DNA of 64,000 bases from Gemmatimonadaceae bacterium (GTDB taxonomy: Bacteria > Gemmatimonadota > Gemmatimonadetes > Gemmatimonadales > Gemmatimonadaceae): contig JACCRF010000093.1 of the NCBI GenBank assembly GCA_013813715.1, forward strand, positions 1 to 64,000. The letters are read 5' to 3'. The notes below the pieces were generated by a model. The model worked only from the letters and a program-made list of their open reading frames with translations, was not told where the DNA came from and ran no database searches. Below are positions 18,092 to 26,092 of this stretch, piece by piece; within the stretch, counting starts at the first letter, position 1; each line of letters begins with the position of its first letter. The position numbers and the translations under genes were made by a program.

Positions 18092-18763
18092 TTATGACGA
18101 TAGAAGGTCCAGCCGGATACCTCGTTGTGCCGGACGCCGTTTTCGGGGCGCGTACCGGTACAACTGGGCTGGCCGGCCCCTTCCTTCACTCCGCCACTCG
18201 TCGGTGGGTTCGACCAGCCAGGCCCCGGTGAGGGCACGCCGGAAGCTGGCTTTGTGCAGCCGTTTCCCGAGCAGAAGCTCGTACATGTGCTGGAGCTCTG
18301 TGAGCGTAAACATTTGTGGGAGCAGCTTGAAGGCCACCGGCGACTGATCCATCCGGAGGCGGATCATGGACACCGCAGTATCCAGGATTGCTCGTTGCCG
18401 CGGGGCGAGCTGGGGGACGTCCGATAGCGGGAACCAGGCATAGTTGCCGCCCACCGGCGAGGGGGTTCCGACCGAAATCAGTCCGACGTACCCCACCGAG
18501 ATTTCCGCTTCGCCGGGGTGCCGTTTGCTGTCATCGAACGCCCCGATCTGCTCCATCCACGCAGGGTCGGAGCCCAGCACCGCCCTGGCGGCACGTGCCG
18601 CCGATGCCTCGAGCCCCTCGCCACGCGCCGTTTCCCAGGGGAGCGACCACTTCTCACGCCCCTCGGGCGTCCGCCACAGAAGCACGCCGAGCTGAGCCCG
18701 GACAGCTGTCAGAAGTACGACGTCAATTGTATGAGAGGCCTTCTTCGGCCGGCGGTCGGGCAT
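18092..18763 (-). CDS. NrtR-like Nudix-fold transcriptional regulator
   Basis: The protein has 223 residues. The N-terminal about 140 residues form a Nudix fold (VVLLTAVRAQLGVLLWRTPEG...WSLPWETARGEG), but the Nudix box lacks its catalytic REUXEE glutamates (LEASAARAARAVLG), so hydrolysis is unlikely. The C-terminus is a winged helix of the NrtR type: FTLTELQHMYELLLG, then FRRAL, then GRPAQLYRY. NrtR proteins sense ADP-ribose-type ligands and repress NAD or related metabolism genes. The regulated genes are not obvious here. Its own promoter carries an inverted repeat over the -35 box, which suggests autoregulation. Confidence 0.78.
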   Translation of the reverse strand: MPDRRPKKASHTIDVVLLTAVRAQLGVLLWRTPEGREKWSLPWETARGEGLEASAARAARAVLGSDPAWMEQIGAFDDSKRHPGEAEISVGYVGLISVGTPSPVGGNYAWFPLSDVPQLAPRQRAILDTAVSMIRLRMDQSPVAFKLLPQMFTLTELQHMYELLLGKRLHKASFRRALTGAWLVEPTDEWRSEGRGRPAQLYRYAPRKRRPAQRGIRLDLLSS

Positions 18764-18773
18764 CGTACCGCGA

Positions 18774-18815
18774 ATTAGTCACCAATCGCGAACAATGTCA
18801 AGACTGGATTCTTGA
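18774..18815 (-). promoter_or_regulatory. promoter with overlapping palindrome for the NrtR-like gene
   Basis: On the minus strand TTGACA (18796-18801) and ACTAAT (18774-18779) are separated by 16 bases, a good sigma-70-type promoter that would start transcription a few bases before the ATG at 18763. The inverted repeat TCAAGA-N6-TCTTGA (18798-18815) overlaps the -35 box. It is a plausible operator, probably for the regulator itself. Confidence 0.5.
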
Positions 18816-18904
18816 TTTGGTAACGCTTCGCTAATTAATAAAGGTTGGGAGGAGCCGACTATATACCGGATTCACGAGCACCCGTCAATAAAAAACCAGG
18901 ACGC

Positions 18905-20719
18905 TCATCGCTGAATCACGGAACGCTCCAGGCCGGCGCCACGGGCGACAATGCGCGCCGGAGTGTCGAGCGGAATCGAGATCGGGAGCTTCCCCGTAAT
19001 TGAAGCACGACCTGCGATTGCCCTTGCAGCGGCGACTTGCGAGGGTGGAAACCCGCCCCACGCCACGACATACGATGGCACGAATGGAATCTGCTGGAGC
19101 AGATAGGGGTTGCCGAACGCTACGATGATCGGACGTTTTCCCCGCTCTGTCAGGCGTTTCACGAACGCCGCGAACGCCTGCGGAGCATTGGCCGATACGG
19201 CATCCCAGTTCTGGCCGACATACGAGCTCACGATAGTTACATCCGCCGAATCGGCAGCGCGCTCGAGCCGCGCATAATCAGCCGCCGGATCCTCAGCCGC
19301 CAGAAACTCGGCGCGCAGGCTCTTGAACTCGCTTCGGAGCTCGCCGTTGAATGCAACGCCAGCTGACAGATCACTCCGCCGTCCCACCGTCACCGAGAGA
19401 ATCCGGGCGGTGGACGCAGCGGATAGCGGAATCTGGCGCAGTGAATCCTTGACCAGAGTTATCGACCGTTCCGCTATTCGGCGCGCGACAATGTGGTGCG
19501 CGGTATCACCCACGATGAACCGGAGGGAATCCAGGCTCACGAGCTTCCGGCGATGCAAGCCGAGGTCATGCTTGGCCTGAAGTATTCTCCGAACCGATGT
19601 ATCCAGCGTCGCTTCGGAGTACCGGCCTTCACGAACGCCCGCAACGACAGCATCGATTGTCTCCGTTACGTCGAGCGGCTGAATCAGTACGTCGACGCCG
19701 GCTGCTACCGCCCGCTTGGCGGCTTCCGTCGCGCCATATTGGTCGAGTACTCCACGCATGTCCATCGCGTCCGAAATGATGATGCCCTGGAACTTGAGAT
19801 CATTCCGTAACAATCCGGTCATGACGCTGTGTGAAAGAGTTCCGGGAACACCTGAAGAATCAAGCGCTGGCATGGCGCCATGAAACGACATCATCGCGCC
19901 AACTCCGCTTATTATCGCCTCACGAAATGGTACCAATTCGACACTATCAAGCCTGTTCCTGCTCACTGTGACGACTGGAAGCGCAAGGTGTGAGTTGACC
20001 CCTGTGTCGCCGTGACCCGGAAAATGCTTGCCCGTGGCGATCATGCCGTTGGCTTGTACCCCGCGGATGAAGGCTGCCCCGAGCCGCGCCGCCATAATCG
20101 GGTTTTCGCCATAGGAGCGAGTGTTGATCACGGGGTTGGCCGGGTTGTTGTTGACGTCCAGAACCGGCGCATATGCGATATGGATACCGAGGGCACGCCC
20201 CTCGATCGCCGTGAGACGACCCTGCTCGTACGCAAGGGCGGTGTCGCCCGTGGCTCCGGTCGCCATCTCCGGCGGAAATACCACCGCGCCGCCCAGATCG
20301 ATGACATTAGGGAGGAAATAGCCGCCTCGGGCCCGAAACCCCGCGCCTGCCTCCAGATCGGCGCCGAAAATAAGCGGTACCTTGCTCATTCCCTGCATGG
20401 CGTTCAACTTCGCTGCGATCTCGGTCGGAGACCCCACCGAGATCGTATAGCCTCCGACTTTTTCCTTGACGATGTGGGAAGTAAGCCGCTGCCATTGGGG
20501 AGAGTCCCCAGGGGTATAGTCGCCGAATACGGACGGCCAGACCATCTGCGCCGCTTTCTCACGCAGTGTCAGACCCGCCATCACCGAATCCACCCAGCTA
20601 CGCGATAGTGACGGCGCCGGTTCCGGAACGCGAGTACGGCTCGCAGGGTTGGCGGAGGTGCATCCTCCGAGTACGACTCCCGCGACCGCCACGGTTCTGA
20701 TGTACCGCCAAGCGTTCAA
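18905..20719 (-). CDS. glycoside hydrolase family 3 lipoprotein
   Basis: The protein has 604 residues from the TTG at 20719, which overlaps the YggX stop by four bases and gives the lipoprotein signal MNAWRYIRTVAVAGVVLGGC. The GH3 N-terminal TIM barrel shows LIFGADLEAG, KHFPGHGDT (231-239) and the nucleophile Asp317 in IIISDAMDM. A C-terminal GH3 domain follows (about 400-600). The best fit is NagZ/YbbD-like beta-N-acetylglucosaminidase acting on peptidoglycan or glycans in the envelope. In that group a DSH triplet supplies the Asp-His acid/base pair. Here the equivalent is NSH (242-244), so the Asp is replaced by Asn and activity or specificity may differ. Confidence 0.88.
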   Translation of the reverse strand: MNAWRYIRTVAVAGVVLGGCTSANPASRTRVPEPAPSLSRSWVDSVMAGLTLREKAAQMVWPSVFGDYTPGDSPQWQRLTSHIVKEKVGGYTISVGSPTEIAAKLNAMQGMSKVPLIFGADLEAGAGFRARGGYFLPNVIDLGGAVVFPPEMATGATGDTALAYEQGRLTAIEGRALGIHIAYAPVLDVNNNPANPVINTRSYGENPIMAARLGAAFIRGVQANGMIATGKHFPGHGDTGVNSHLALPVVTVSRNRLDSVELVPFREAIISGVGAMMSFHGAMPALDSSGVPGTLSHSVMTGLLRNDLKFQGIIISDAMDMRGVLDQYGATEAAKRAVAAGVDVLIQPLDVTETIDAVVAGVREGRYSEATLDTSVRRILQAKHDLGLHRRKLVSLDSLRFIVGDTAHHIVARRIAERSITLVKDSLRQIPLSAASTARILSVTVGRRSDLSAGVAFNGELRSEFKSLRAEFLAAEDPAADYARLERAADSADVTIVSSYVGQNWDAVSANAPQAFAAFVKRLTERGKRPIIVAFGNPYLLQQIPFVPSYVVAWGGFPPSQVAAARAIAGRASITGKLPISIPLDTPARIVARGAGLERSVIQR

Positions 20720-20994
20720 TGAGAGATCGTCCCTTGCTTGCTGGTATCGATATCGGCCCCGTCCCCCGTCTTGAACAGGAAGGAGGACATATTTCGGGTG
20801 AGAAACGACCGGGCCTGCGGATCCATCACATCCAGGCCGTAATGATTGATGAGCATGGTCTGCTGGCGGCCCCAGTCTGCCCAGCACTGGCGGCAGATCT
20901 CGCCCGCCACGCGGGTCCCGATCTGACCTGGGAAGGGAGCTTTCTCGAAGCCCTCTCTAGTCTGCCCGCAACGGGTACAGGTAACCTCAGTCAC
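20716..20994 (-). CDS. yggX: Fe(2+)-trafficking protein YggX
   Basis: The protein has 92 residues and matches the YggX family along its length: CTRCGQTREGFEKAPFPGQIGTRV, then QQTMLINHYGLDVMDPQARSFL, then MSSFLF. YggX protects iron-sulfur proteins from oxidation and takes part in iron handling in the cytoplasm. The CxxC near the N-terminus is seen in part of the family. It lies four bases downstream of the desaturase stop and overlaps the GH3 start, so the three genes form a likely transcript: desaturase, yggX, GH3. Confidence 0.9.
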   Translation of the reverse strand: MTEVTCTRCGQTREGFEKAPFPGQIGTRVAGEICRQCWADWGRQQTMLINHYGLDVMDPQARSFLTRNMSSFLFKTGDGADIDTSKQGTISH

Positions 20995-20997
20995 CCT

Positions 20998-21747
20998 CTA
21001 CGACCGCGAGTACTGGATCTTCGCCAGCCCGAGGAGTGACAACAGGCGGAGGTAGATCCAGCCGATGTCGATCTCGTACCACTTCGCCTTGAACTTGGCA
21101 GAGTGCGGATCGGCGTGATGGTTGTTGTGCAGTTCCTCGCCGCCGAGCCAGATCGCGATTGGCGAGATGTTCCGGCTCTCGTCCTTGACGTTGAAGTTCC
21201 GGTAGCCCACCGCGTGGCCAACTCCGTTGATGATGCCCGCGGCCCAGAAAGGAATCCAGATCATTTGCACGCCCCATACGAGCGGACCGACGAAGAAGCC
21301 GAACAGGTAAATGTCGGCACCAAGCATCAAAAGAATGCCGAGCCAGTTGAGTCTGGAGAGGAGATAGCGCTCCAGCCAGTCGTTTGGCGTGCCCTTCCCG
21401 TACTTGTCGAGAACCCCAGGCTGCCGCACGGCCTTTCTATAATAGAAGGCACCCTTGAGGACGACGTTGCGAAGCCCTTCCATCAGCGGGCTGTGCGGAT
21501 CCCCTTCCCGGTCGGCGAATGCGTGATGCTTTCGGTGGCACGCCACCCATTCCTTCGTGACAATCGCCGTCGATAGCCAGAGCCAGAGGCGCATCGGAAG
21601 TGCCGCGATAAAGTGTAGCTGAACGCTGCGGTGAGTCTGCGCACGGTGCAGAAACAGCGTCACGCAGACGTTGGTAAGGTGGCCGGCGATAACGATGAAG
21701 AGAATCGGCTTCCACCAGTCCGCCGCCCAGCTTCCAAAATCCGGCAT
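20998..21747 (-). CDS. membrane fatty-acid (acyl-CoA) desaturase
   Basis: The protein has 249 residues with hydrophobic helices at about 12-32, 45-62, 130-150 and 155-180. The three histidine boxes of membrane di-iron desaturases are present: HRAQTH (HX4H), HRKHH (HXXHH) and HNNHH (HXXHH). This is the delta-9 acyl-CoA/lipid desaturase type that introduces a double bond to keep membranes fluid. It is shorter than eukaryotic forms and lacks a cytochrome b5 domain, so it needs an external electron donor. It heads the desaturase-yggX-GH3 transcript; iron handling by YggX next to a di-iron enzyme may be meaningful. Confidence 0.9.
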   Translation of the reverse strand: MPDFGSWAADWWKPILFIVIAGHLTNVCVTLFLHRAQTHRSVQLHFIAALPMRLWLWLSTAIVTKEWVACHRKHHAFADREGDPHSPLMEGLRNVVLKGAFYYRKAVRQPGVLDKYGKGTPNDWLERYLLSRLNWLGILLMLGADIYLFGFFVGPLVWGVQMIWIPFWAAGIINGVGHAVGYRNFNVKDESRNISPIAIWLGGEELHNNHHADPHSAKFKAKWYEIDIGWIYLRLLSLLGLAKIQYSRS

Positions 21748-21918
21748 GCCACGACTCCATGTTTTTACGTTGACGATCGCTTCAGGTGATGGCGACCGAC
21801 GATCGCGCCATCGGCAATCTATCGGACTGCGGAACGCGTGCCAACTGATGCGGCCACGTCATACTCTGCCCCCGCCGCACTTGCGGCCATCATTCGTTCG
21901 TCATACCGTGTCGCGAAC

Positions 21919-23058
21919 ATGGCGGTCACGGAAACAGAAAGAGGAAAGCTGGCTAACGCCGGCGCGGCCGGTGTCATCACCGGACGCGCGACTGTTGAAG
22001 CAACGCACCGTTTTGCCTCCCGGTTCTCCGACTCGTTCGCGGCAGATTTCTATCGCCAGATAGGCTCCGGCCTCTTCGGTTCGTCAATCGGCATGGGCAC
22101 CTACCTCGGGGAATGCGACGATGATGAGGACAGGCGCTATTCGAATCTGGTCACTGAAGGTCTTGCCAGCGGCCTCAACGTCGTCGATACGGCGATCAAC
22201 TATCGCTGTCAGCGCTCAGAGCGGGCCGTCGGTCGCGCGCTCCGTGATGCCATTGGCTCGGGGTTGATTTCCCGCGACCAGATCGTCGTCTGCACCAAGG
22301 GCGGCTATGTTCCGCTCGACAGAGCACCACCCGAGTCGCGTGAAGAATATGGCAGGTATCTCCGGGGCACCTTCTTCGAAACAGGTGTCATGGCCGCTTC
22401 GGACATAATCGCGGGCGGCCACTGCATGACCCCGCGGTTTCTCGCCAGTCAGATCGCGGCGAGCCATGCGAACCTCGGTTTGGACTGCATCGATGTCTAC
22501 TACCTCCACAACCCCGAACAGCAGCTCGACGCACTCGGCAGGGATCAGTTCATCGCCGCGATCCGGACGGCTTTCATCCAGCTCGAATCGGAAGTTGCGC
22601 GCGGAACGATTGGAGTTTACGGCTGTGCCACGTGGAGTGGATTCCGGGTGTTCGCCGCGAGCCGCAATCATCTCTCGTTGTCGGAGCTGCTCGGAGTGGC
22701 ACGCGATGTTGGTGGCCCTGACCACCACTTTCGTGTGATTCAGTTGCCGGTCAATCTGGCAATGCCCGAGGCCATCCGAACACCAACCCAGCAGGCGGAC
22801 GGAGCCAATACAGCGGTGCTGCCGCTGGCGCAGGCGATGGGGATCTCCGTCGTTGCCAGTGCATCGCTGATGCAATCCCAGCTCACACACGATTTGCCGC
22901 GAGGCGTCGGATCGATCTTCCCTTCCCTCGAGACCGACGCACAGCGTGCCATTGCTTTCGTCAGATCGCTGCCCCTGTCTTCTGCGCTGGTTGGAATGAG
23001 AGCAACAGCTCATCTCCACGAGAATCTCGCGGCTGGTCGGGCAGTCATTCAAGCGTGA
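21919..23058 (+). CDS. aldo/keto reductase family protein
   Basis: The protein has 379 residues from the ATG at 21919; an in-frame GTG at 21838 would add 27 residues without clear homology. The TIM-barrel oxidoreductase pattern is visible. The AKR catalytic tetrad appears complete: Asp and Tyr in VVDTAINYRCQ, Lys in VVCTKGGY and His in YYLHNPE. SLMQSQL lies in the C-terminal cofactor region. An insertion after the Lys motif (RAPPESREEYGRYLRGTFF...) is longer than in typical AKRs. It is NADPH-dependent by family, substrate unknown. It is transcribed away from the desaturase cluster. Confidence 0.82.
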   Translation: MAVTETERGKLANAGAAGVITGRATVEATHRFASRFSDSFAADFYRQIGSGLFGSSIGMGTYLGECDDDEDRRYSNLVTEGLASGLNVVDTAINYRCQRSERAVGRALRDAIGSGLISRDQIVVCTKGGYVPLDRAPPESREEYGRYLRGTFFETGVMAASDIIAGGHCMTPRFLASQIAASHANLGLDCIDVYYLHNPEQQLDALGRDQFIAAIRTAFIQLESEVARGTIGVYGCATWSGFRVFAASRNHLSLSELLGVARDVGGPDHHFRVIQLPVNLAMPEAIRTPTQQADGANTAVLPLAQAMGISVVASASLMQSQLTHDLPRGVGSIFPSLETDAQRAIAFVRSLPLSSALVGMRATAHLHENLAAGRAVIQA

Positions 23059-23235
23059 GGTCGCGACCCTCGGTCGCTGGCATGGTACGACCGCCATCCG
23101 ATGGGCATTGGTGTCCGCCGCGTTCCTCCCGAATCGTTCACCGTTCTATGTATCGCGCGGACATCACATCTGTTATTGTTTGTGCGCGGAAGTTGCTACA
23201 AAGTCGCCTCGGACCTCTAAATCGGAGCTCGTAAC

Positions 23236-23709
23236 ATGGCTGCAGCCAGAAAGTCGTCGCGTACTGGATCGAAGACCGGTAGAAAGAGTACCCGGAAGTC
23301 GGCGGGCAGAAAATCCGCCGGCAAAGGTGGGAGCTCATCATCCCGGAAGTCGTCAGGTCGCAAGTCACGCGGCGCATCGAAAAAGAGTGCTGCTAAACGC
23401 GCCCGCCCGACCAGGAAAACCGCCGCGAAGAAGTCCAGCCCCAGGCGGAAGGCCCCCGCAAAGAGATCCGGCTCAGGCCGGAAGAAGACCGCCAGTCGCG
23501 CTGCCACAAAGAAGAGCGCGAGCCGCCGCCGCAGAACCGCTCCGCGGCGTCGCAGTGCGGTGAGCAAGGCAGCTACACGCGTCACGAAGGGAGCCAAGTT
23601 GATCGCCAGGCGCGTGAGTCGCGTTACCACCGAAGTCGTACAACAGGCGAAGGGTGGTGTTGAGCAGGCTGTCGATGCGACCAAGGGGTTCGTCCAGGAC
23701 CACACCTGA
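23236..23709 (+). CDS. histone-H1-like Lys/Arg-rich DNA-binding protein
   Basis: The protein has 157 residues. About the first 115 are Lys/Arg/Ser/Ala repeats (RKSAGRKSAGK, SRRRRTAPRRRS), the composition of bacterial H1-like nucleoid proteins. The last 40 residues differ: an amphipathic helix-like segment, VTTEVVQQAKGGVEQAVDATKGF, which may mediate dimerisation or other contacts. It has no acidic domain, unlike the H1-like gene at 2672. The start at 23236 has GGAG ten bases upstream. A hairpin terminator follows directly. Confidence 0.8.
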   Translation: MAAARKSSRTGSKTGRKSTRKSAGRKSAGKGGSSSSRKSSGRKSRGASKKSAAKRARPTRKTAAKKSSPRRKAPAKRSGSGRKKTASRAATKKSASRRRRTAPRRRSAVSKAATRVTKGAKLIARRVSRVTTEVVQQAKGGVEQAVDATKGFVQDHT

Positions 23710-23715
23710 AACGTT

Positions 23716-23754
23716 GAGCGGTGATGATCAGATGCCATCGGATCATCACCGCTC
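23716..23754. terminator. bidirectional hairpin between convergent genes
   Basis: The perfect 14-base arms GAGCGGTGATGATC (23716-23729) and GATCATCACCGCTC (23741-23754) flank an 11-base loop. It lies between the ends of the H1-like gene (+) and an esterase gene (-). There is no long T-run on either side, so the stem alone must act. Confidence 0.65.
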
Positions 23755-23775
23755 CGCATCACCCCGCCGGTCTGA

Positions 23776-24585
23776 TCAAGCAGTCGCTGGCATGTACTTC
23801 GCGATCCATTTCACCGTTTCATGGAACACTCGACCGCGGCCGTAGTCGACCGTGATGATGTGCCCTGCGCCCTGTACCCATACCAGACGCTTATCGCTGG
23901 TACCCAGCGCGGCGACTGTACGCTCGGCGACTGCCGGCGAAATTCGCGGATCTGATGGCGACTGCATAAGAAGCGTGGGCGTTATGATCGATGGCAGCGA
24001 TTGGCGGGCAGCCGCACAGAGTCGCCACAGCTCGTACAACAGCCGGCCACTGTAAACTCCGTAGCCAAGATTTTTCTCGCGCTCCGCTGGATCGAAGATG
24101 GATCCGCGATTTCGCGTGGGTCGGGTTCCCGCAACACCACCCCAAAGCCAGTGCGAAACCGACGCCATTCGATACGTGATTGGCATTTCCATGTACGGCG
24201 CCAGCAGCACAAGAGCCGGGGTCGTTCGGTTGTCCGCCGCCAGGATGGCCGCCAGTGCACCACCCATCGAAAGCCCGACGAGCGAAACCCGGGCGTGACT
24301 GGCCTGCATGACCTCGAGCTCGCGACGCGCATGATCAAGCCAGTCGCTACGCCGCGATGCGGCGAACGCCGCGACGTTCTCCCCATGTCCGGGAAGCAAG
24401 GGAGCCCTTACGTCGTATCCGGCGGAGTGAAGTTCGCGCGCAAGCAGGTCAAGCGTCTGCGGTGTATCTCCGAAGCCATGCAGGAGCAGAATTCCATTTG
24501 AATTCCGGCTCTGCAGGTCGATGGTTTCCGCCCCCACGATAAGGCCGGGTTCCGATTCAGCCTTTATCGTTGCCCCGAAGCTCAT
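23776..24585 (-). CDS. alpha/beta hydrolase, carboxylesterase/monoglyceride lipase type
   Basis: The protein has 269 residues. ILLLHGFGDTPQTLDLLARELHSAGYDVRAPLLPGHG gives the oxyanion loop and the lipase-like lid start. The nucleophile elbow is GLSMGG, the acid SPSDPRI and the His GAGHII. The 'HGFxxxPxxxxxLAxxLxxxGYxVxxPxLPGHG' pattern is that of thermostable carboxylesterases and monoacylglycerol lipases. It has no signal peptide, so it is cytoplasmic. It starts nine bases after the stop of the Crp/Fnr gene on the same strand, so the two are probably co-transcribed. Confidence 0.87.
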   Translation of the reverse strand: MSFGATIKAESEPGLIVGAETIDLQSRNSNGILLLHGFGDTPQTLDLLARELHSAGYDVRAPLLPGHGENVAAFAASRRSDWLDHARRELEVMQASHARVSLVGLSMGGALAAILAADNRTTPALVLLAPYMEMPITYRMASVSHWLWGGVAGTRPTRNRGSIFDPAEREKNLGYGVYSGRLLYELWRLCAAARQSLPSIITPTLLMQSPSDPRISPAVAERTVAALGTSDKRLVWVQGAGHIITVDYGRGRVFHETVKWIAKYMPATA

Positions 24586-24594
24586 CCACAGGGG

Positions 24595-25320
24595 TCAGTG
24601 TCGGGCCTGTTCCGCCGCGATTGCGAAAGGCGCTTGCGTATCCGGCCCTTCGACGGCAACATGACCGGTCAGCTCCGATAAAGCGATGAGAAAAGTTACG
24701 CCACGCCGTTCAGCGACACCCGATCCGACAAGCCTCCCGAGCGCCAACGCAATCGACTCACGCGTTGCACCCACCATTTCGCAAAGCAGCCGGTGATGCC
24801 GCAGCTCGAGCCGCAGGCGGCCATCGCCGTCGATTAACGAGCGGTCTCCCGACATACGCTTCAGCGAGAAGACCAGTCGCTGCTCAACATTCTGGGATGC
24901 CATCGCGTGGAGTTTTTCGAGAAGGTCGCACCGCTCGCGCATGAGCTGTCCAAGAACCTGGAGCGCGGCACCGGGCTTCTCTCTTACGAATGCCCTGAAC
25001 TGTGAGCTGCTCAGATAAAGTGTTTCGCTTTCGTCGGACGCGTGAGCGTCGGTGACGTACAGGCCATCTGCTGTGAGACCTTCAACTCCGAACGTCTCTC
25101 CTGGAGTTACGATCGAGGGTACGAATCCGCGTCCGGCCCGGATCCTGTTTCGGAGGACTACATGACCACGCAGTACGACCGACACTCCATCAGCCGGCGC
25201 TCCCTGCTGGTATATCTCGAAATTGGAGGGCCAGCTGCTCCGTGCACCATATCCGGCGAGTGCCACGACGGTGTCAGCCGTAAGCCTCGAATTCTTCTTC
25301 TGTGACGATCTGGTCTGCAT
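24595..25320 (-). CDS. Crp/Fnr-family transcriptional regulator
   Basis: The protein has 241 residues. The N-terminal cyclic-nucleotide-binding-type beta barrel includes YQQGAPADGVSVVLRGHVVL and TPGETFGVEGL. The long dimer helix is around 115-145 and the C-terminal winged helix has recognition helix GATRESIALALGRL. The Arg-Glu pair in that helix corresponds to the CRP residues contacting TGTGA half-sites. No Cys cluster for an iron-sulfur centre is seen, so it is not a canonical oxygen-sensing FNR. A CRP-type palindrome at 39586 could be a target; that link is an inference. Confidence 0.85.
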   Translation of the reverse strand: MQTRSSQKKNSRLTADTVVALAGYGARSSWPSNFEIYQQGAPADGVSVVLRGHVVLRNRIRAGRGFVPSIVTPGETFGVEGLTADGLYVTDAHASDESETLYLSSSQFRAFVREKPGAALQVLGQLMRERCDLLEKLHAMASQNVEQRLVFSLKRMSGDRSLIDGDGRLRLELRHHRLLCEMVGATRESIALALGRLVGSGVAERRGVTFLIALSELTGHVAVEGPDTQAPFAIAAEQARH

Positions 25321-25405
25321 CCGTCCGCCCGCGCTGGGACTTGATTCTCGGCAATGTCCGGGCCGCTGAATCGGAGCAGCCTGCCCGGCGGAGGCAAGCG
25401 GAACA

Positions 25406-26032
25406 TCAGTCAGATGCTTCGTCGATTGCTCTTAGTATCGCGTCGCGCAGCCGCTCTTCCTTGTTGTCCGCATCGGGTATCGCCGCCGCGAGCATCGAGA
25501 ATGTACGCACCATCTCGTCACTCACGAACTGACGGGGATCGACTACGCCGAGAAGCTCGAGATTCTGAATGGCAAGTCGCTGGAGCAGCTTCAGCGTGCC
25601 CGGTTCCAGCGCGGACAGCGACGGAGGTACGGCGTTGCACGCGTCAGGTGCCCGGCCATCCCGCTTACGCCTGGGAGCAGTGAACAGGGCGCTCATCGGA
25701 GCAAGCACGATCACGAACGCTCCCGGGTTGTGCTCTCTCCACCTGACGACCACGCCGCGCCGTCGCAGGAGGGGCAGCATGAGAAGAATCTCTCGACGCA
25801 GTACTCCGACGCGATTGGCGCTCTGGTTGCCGCGGCCGGTGATTATCAGGACTTCGTCCGACCTCAACACCTGCCGCGTTCTGAGCCAGGCGTCGGCGTG
25901 CGCACGTGCCTCGGTAGCAGAGGGCAGCGACTCGCGCAGGTTGAGAATCCGGTCGGGGCCGAACGCAGCCTCATCGAGCGCCTGCCAGAGTGCAGCGCGA
26001 GCTGACTTCGTCTTAGCCTTTCCCTTTGCCAT
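25406..26032 (-). CDS. Smr-domain protein
   Basis: The protein has 208 residues. The central region (about 45-115) carries the Smr signature: a helix with HADAWLRTRQ, then VLIITGRGNQSANRVGVLRREI, then GAFVIVLAP. Smr domains, found alone or at the end of MutS2, bind and nick RNA or branched DNA. The exact LDLHG and H-G-xG elements are partly altered (ITGRGN is kept, LDLHG is not), so nuclease activity is uncertain. The C-terminal 90 residues are helical and unassigned. It lies 60 bases downstream of argD and may be at the end of the arginine operon. Confidence 0.72.
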   Translation of the reverse strand: MAKGKAKTKSARAALWQALDEAAFGPDRILNLRESLPSATEARAHADAWLRTRQVLRSDEVLIITGRGNQSANRVGVLRREILLMLPLLRRRGVVVRWREHNPGAFVIVLAPMSALFTAPRRKRDGRAPDACNAVPPSLSALEPGTLKLLQRLAIQNLELLGVVDPRQFVSDEMVRTFSMLAAAIPDADNKEERLRDAILRAIDEASD

Positions 26033-26092
26033 GTGCGAGCCCGGTGTGAAACGAAAACCCGTGCGCGGCCATTGGCGCTCTGCGCGCAGGGG

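Noticed and set aside
22216-23097. 293-codon minus-strand frame opposite the aldo/keto reductase gene
   Set aside because: The + strand carries the complete AKR tetrad, and the reverse frame has no recognisable features.
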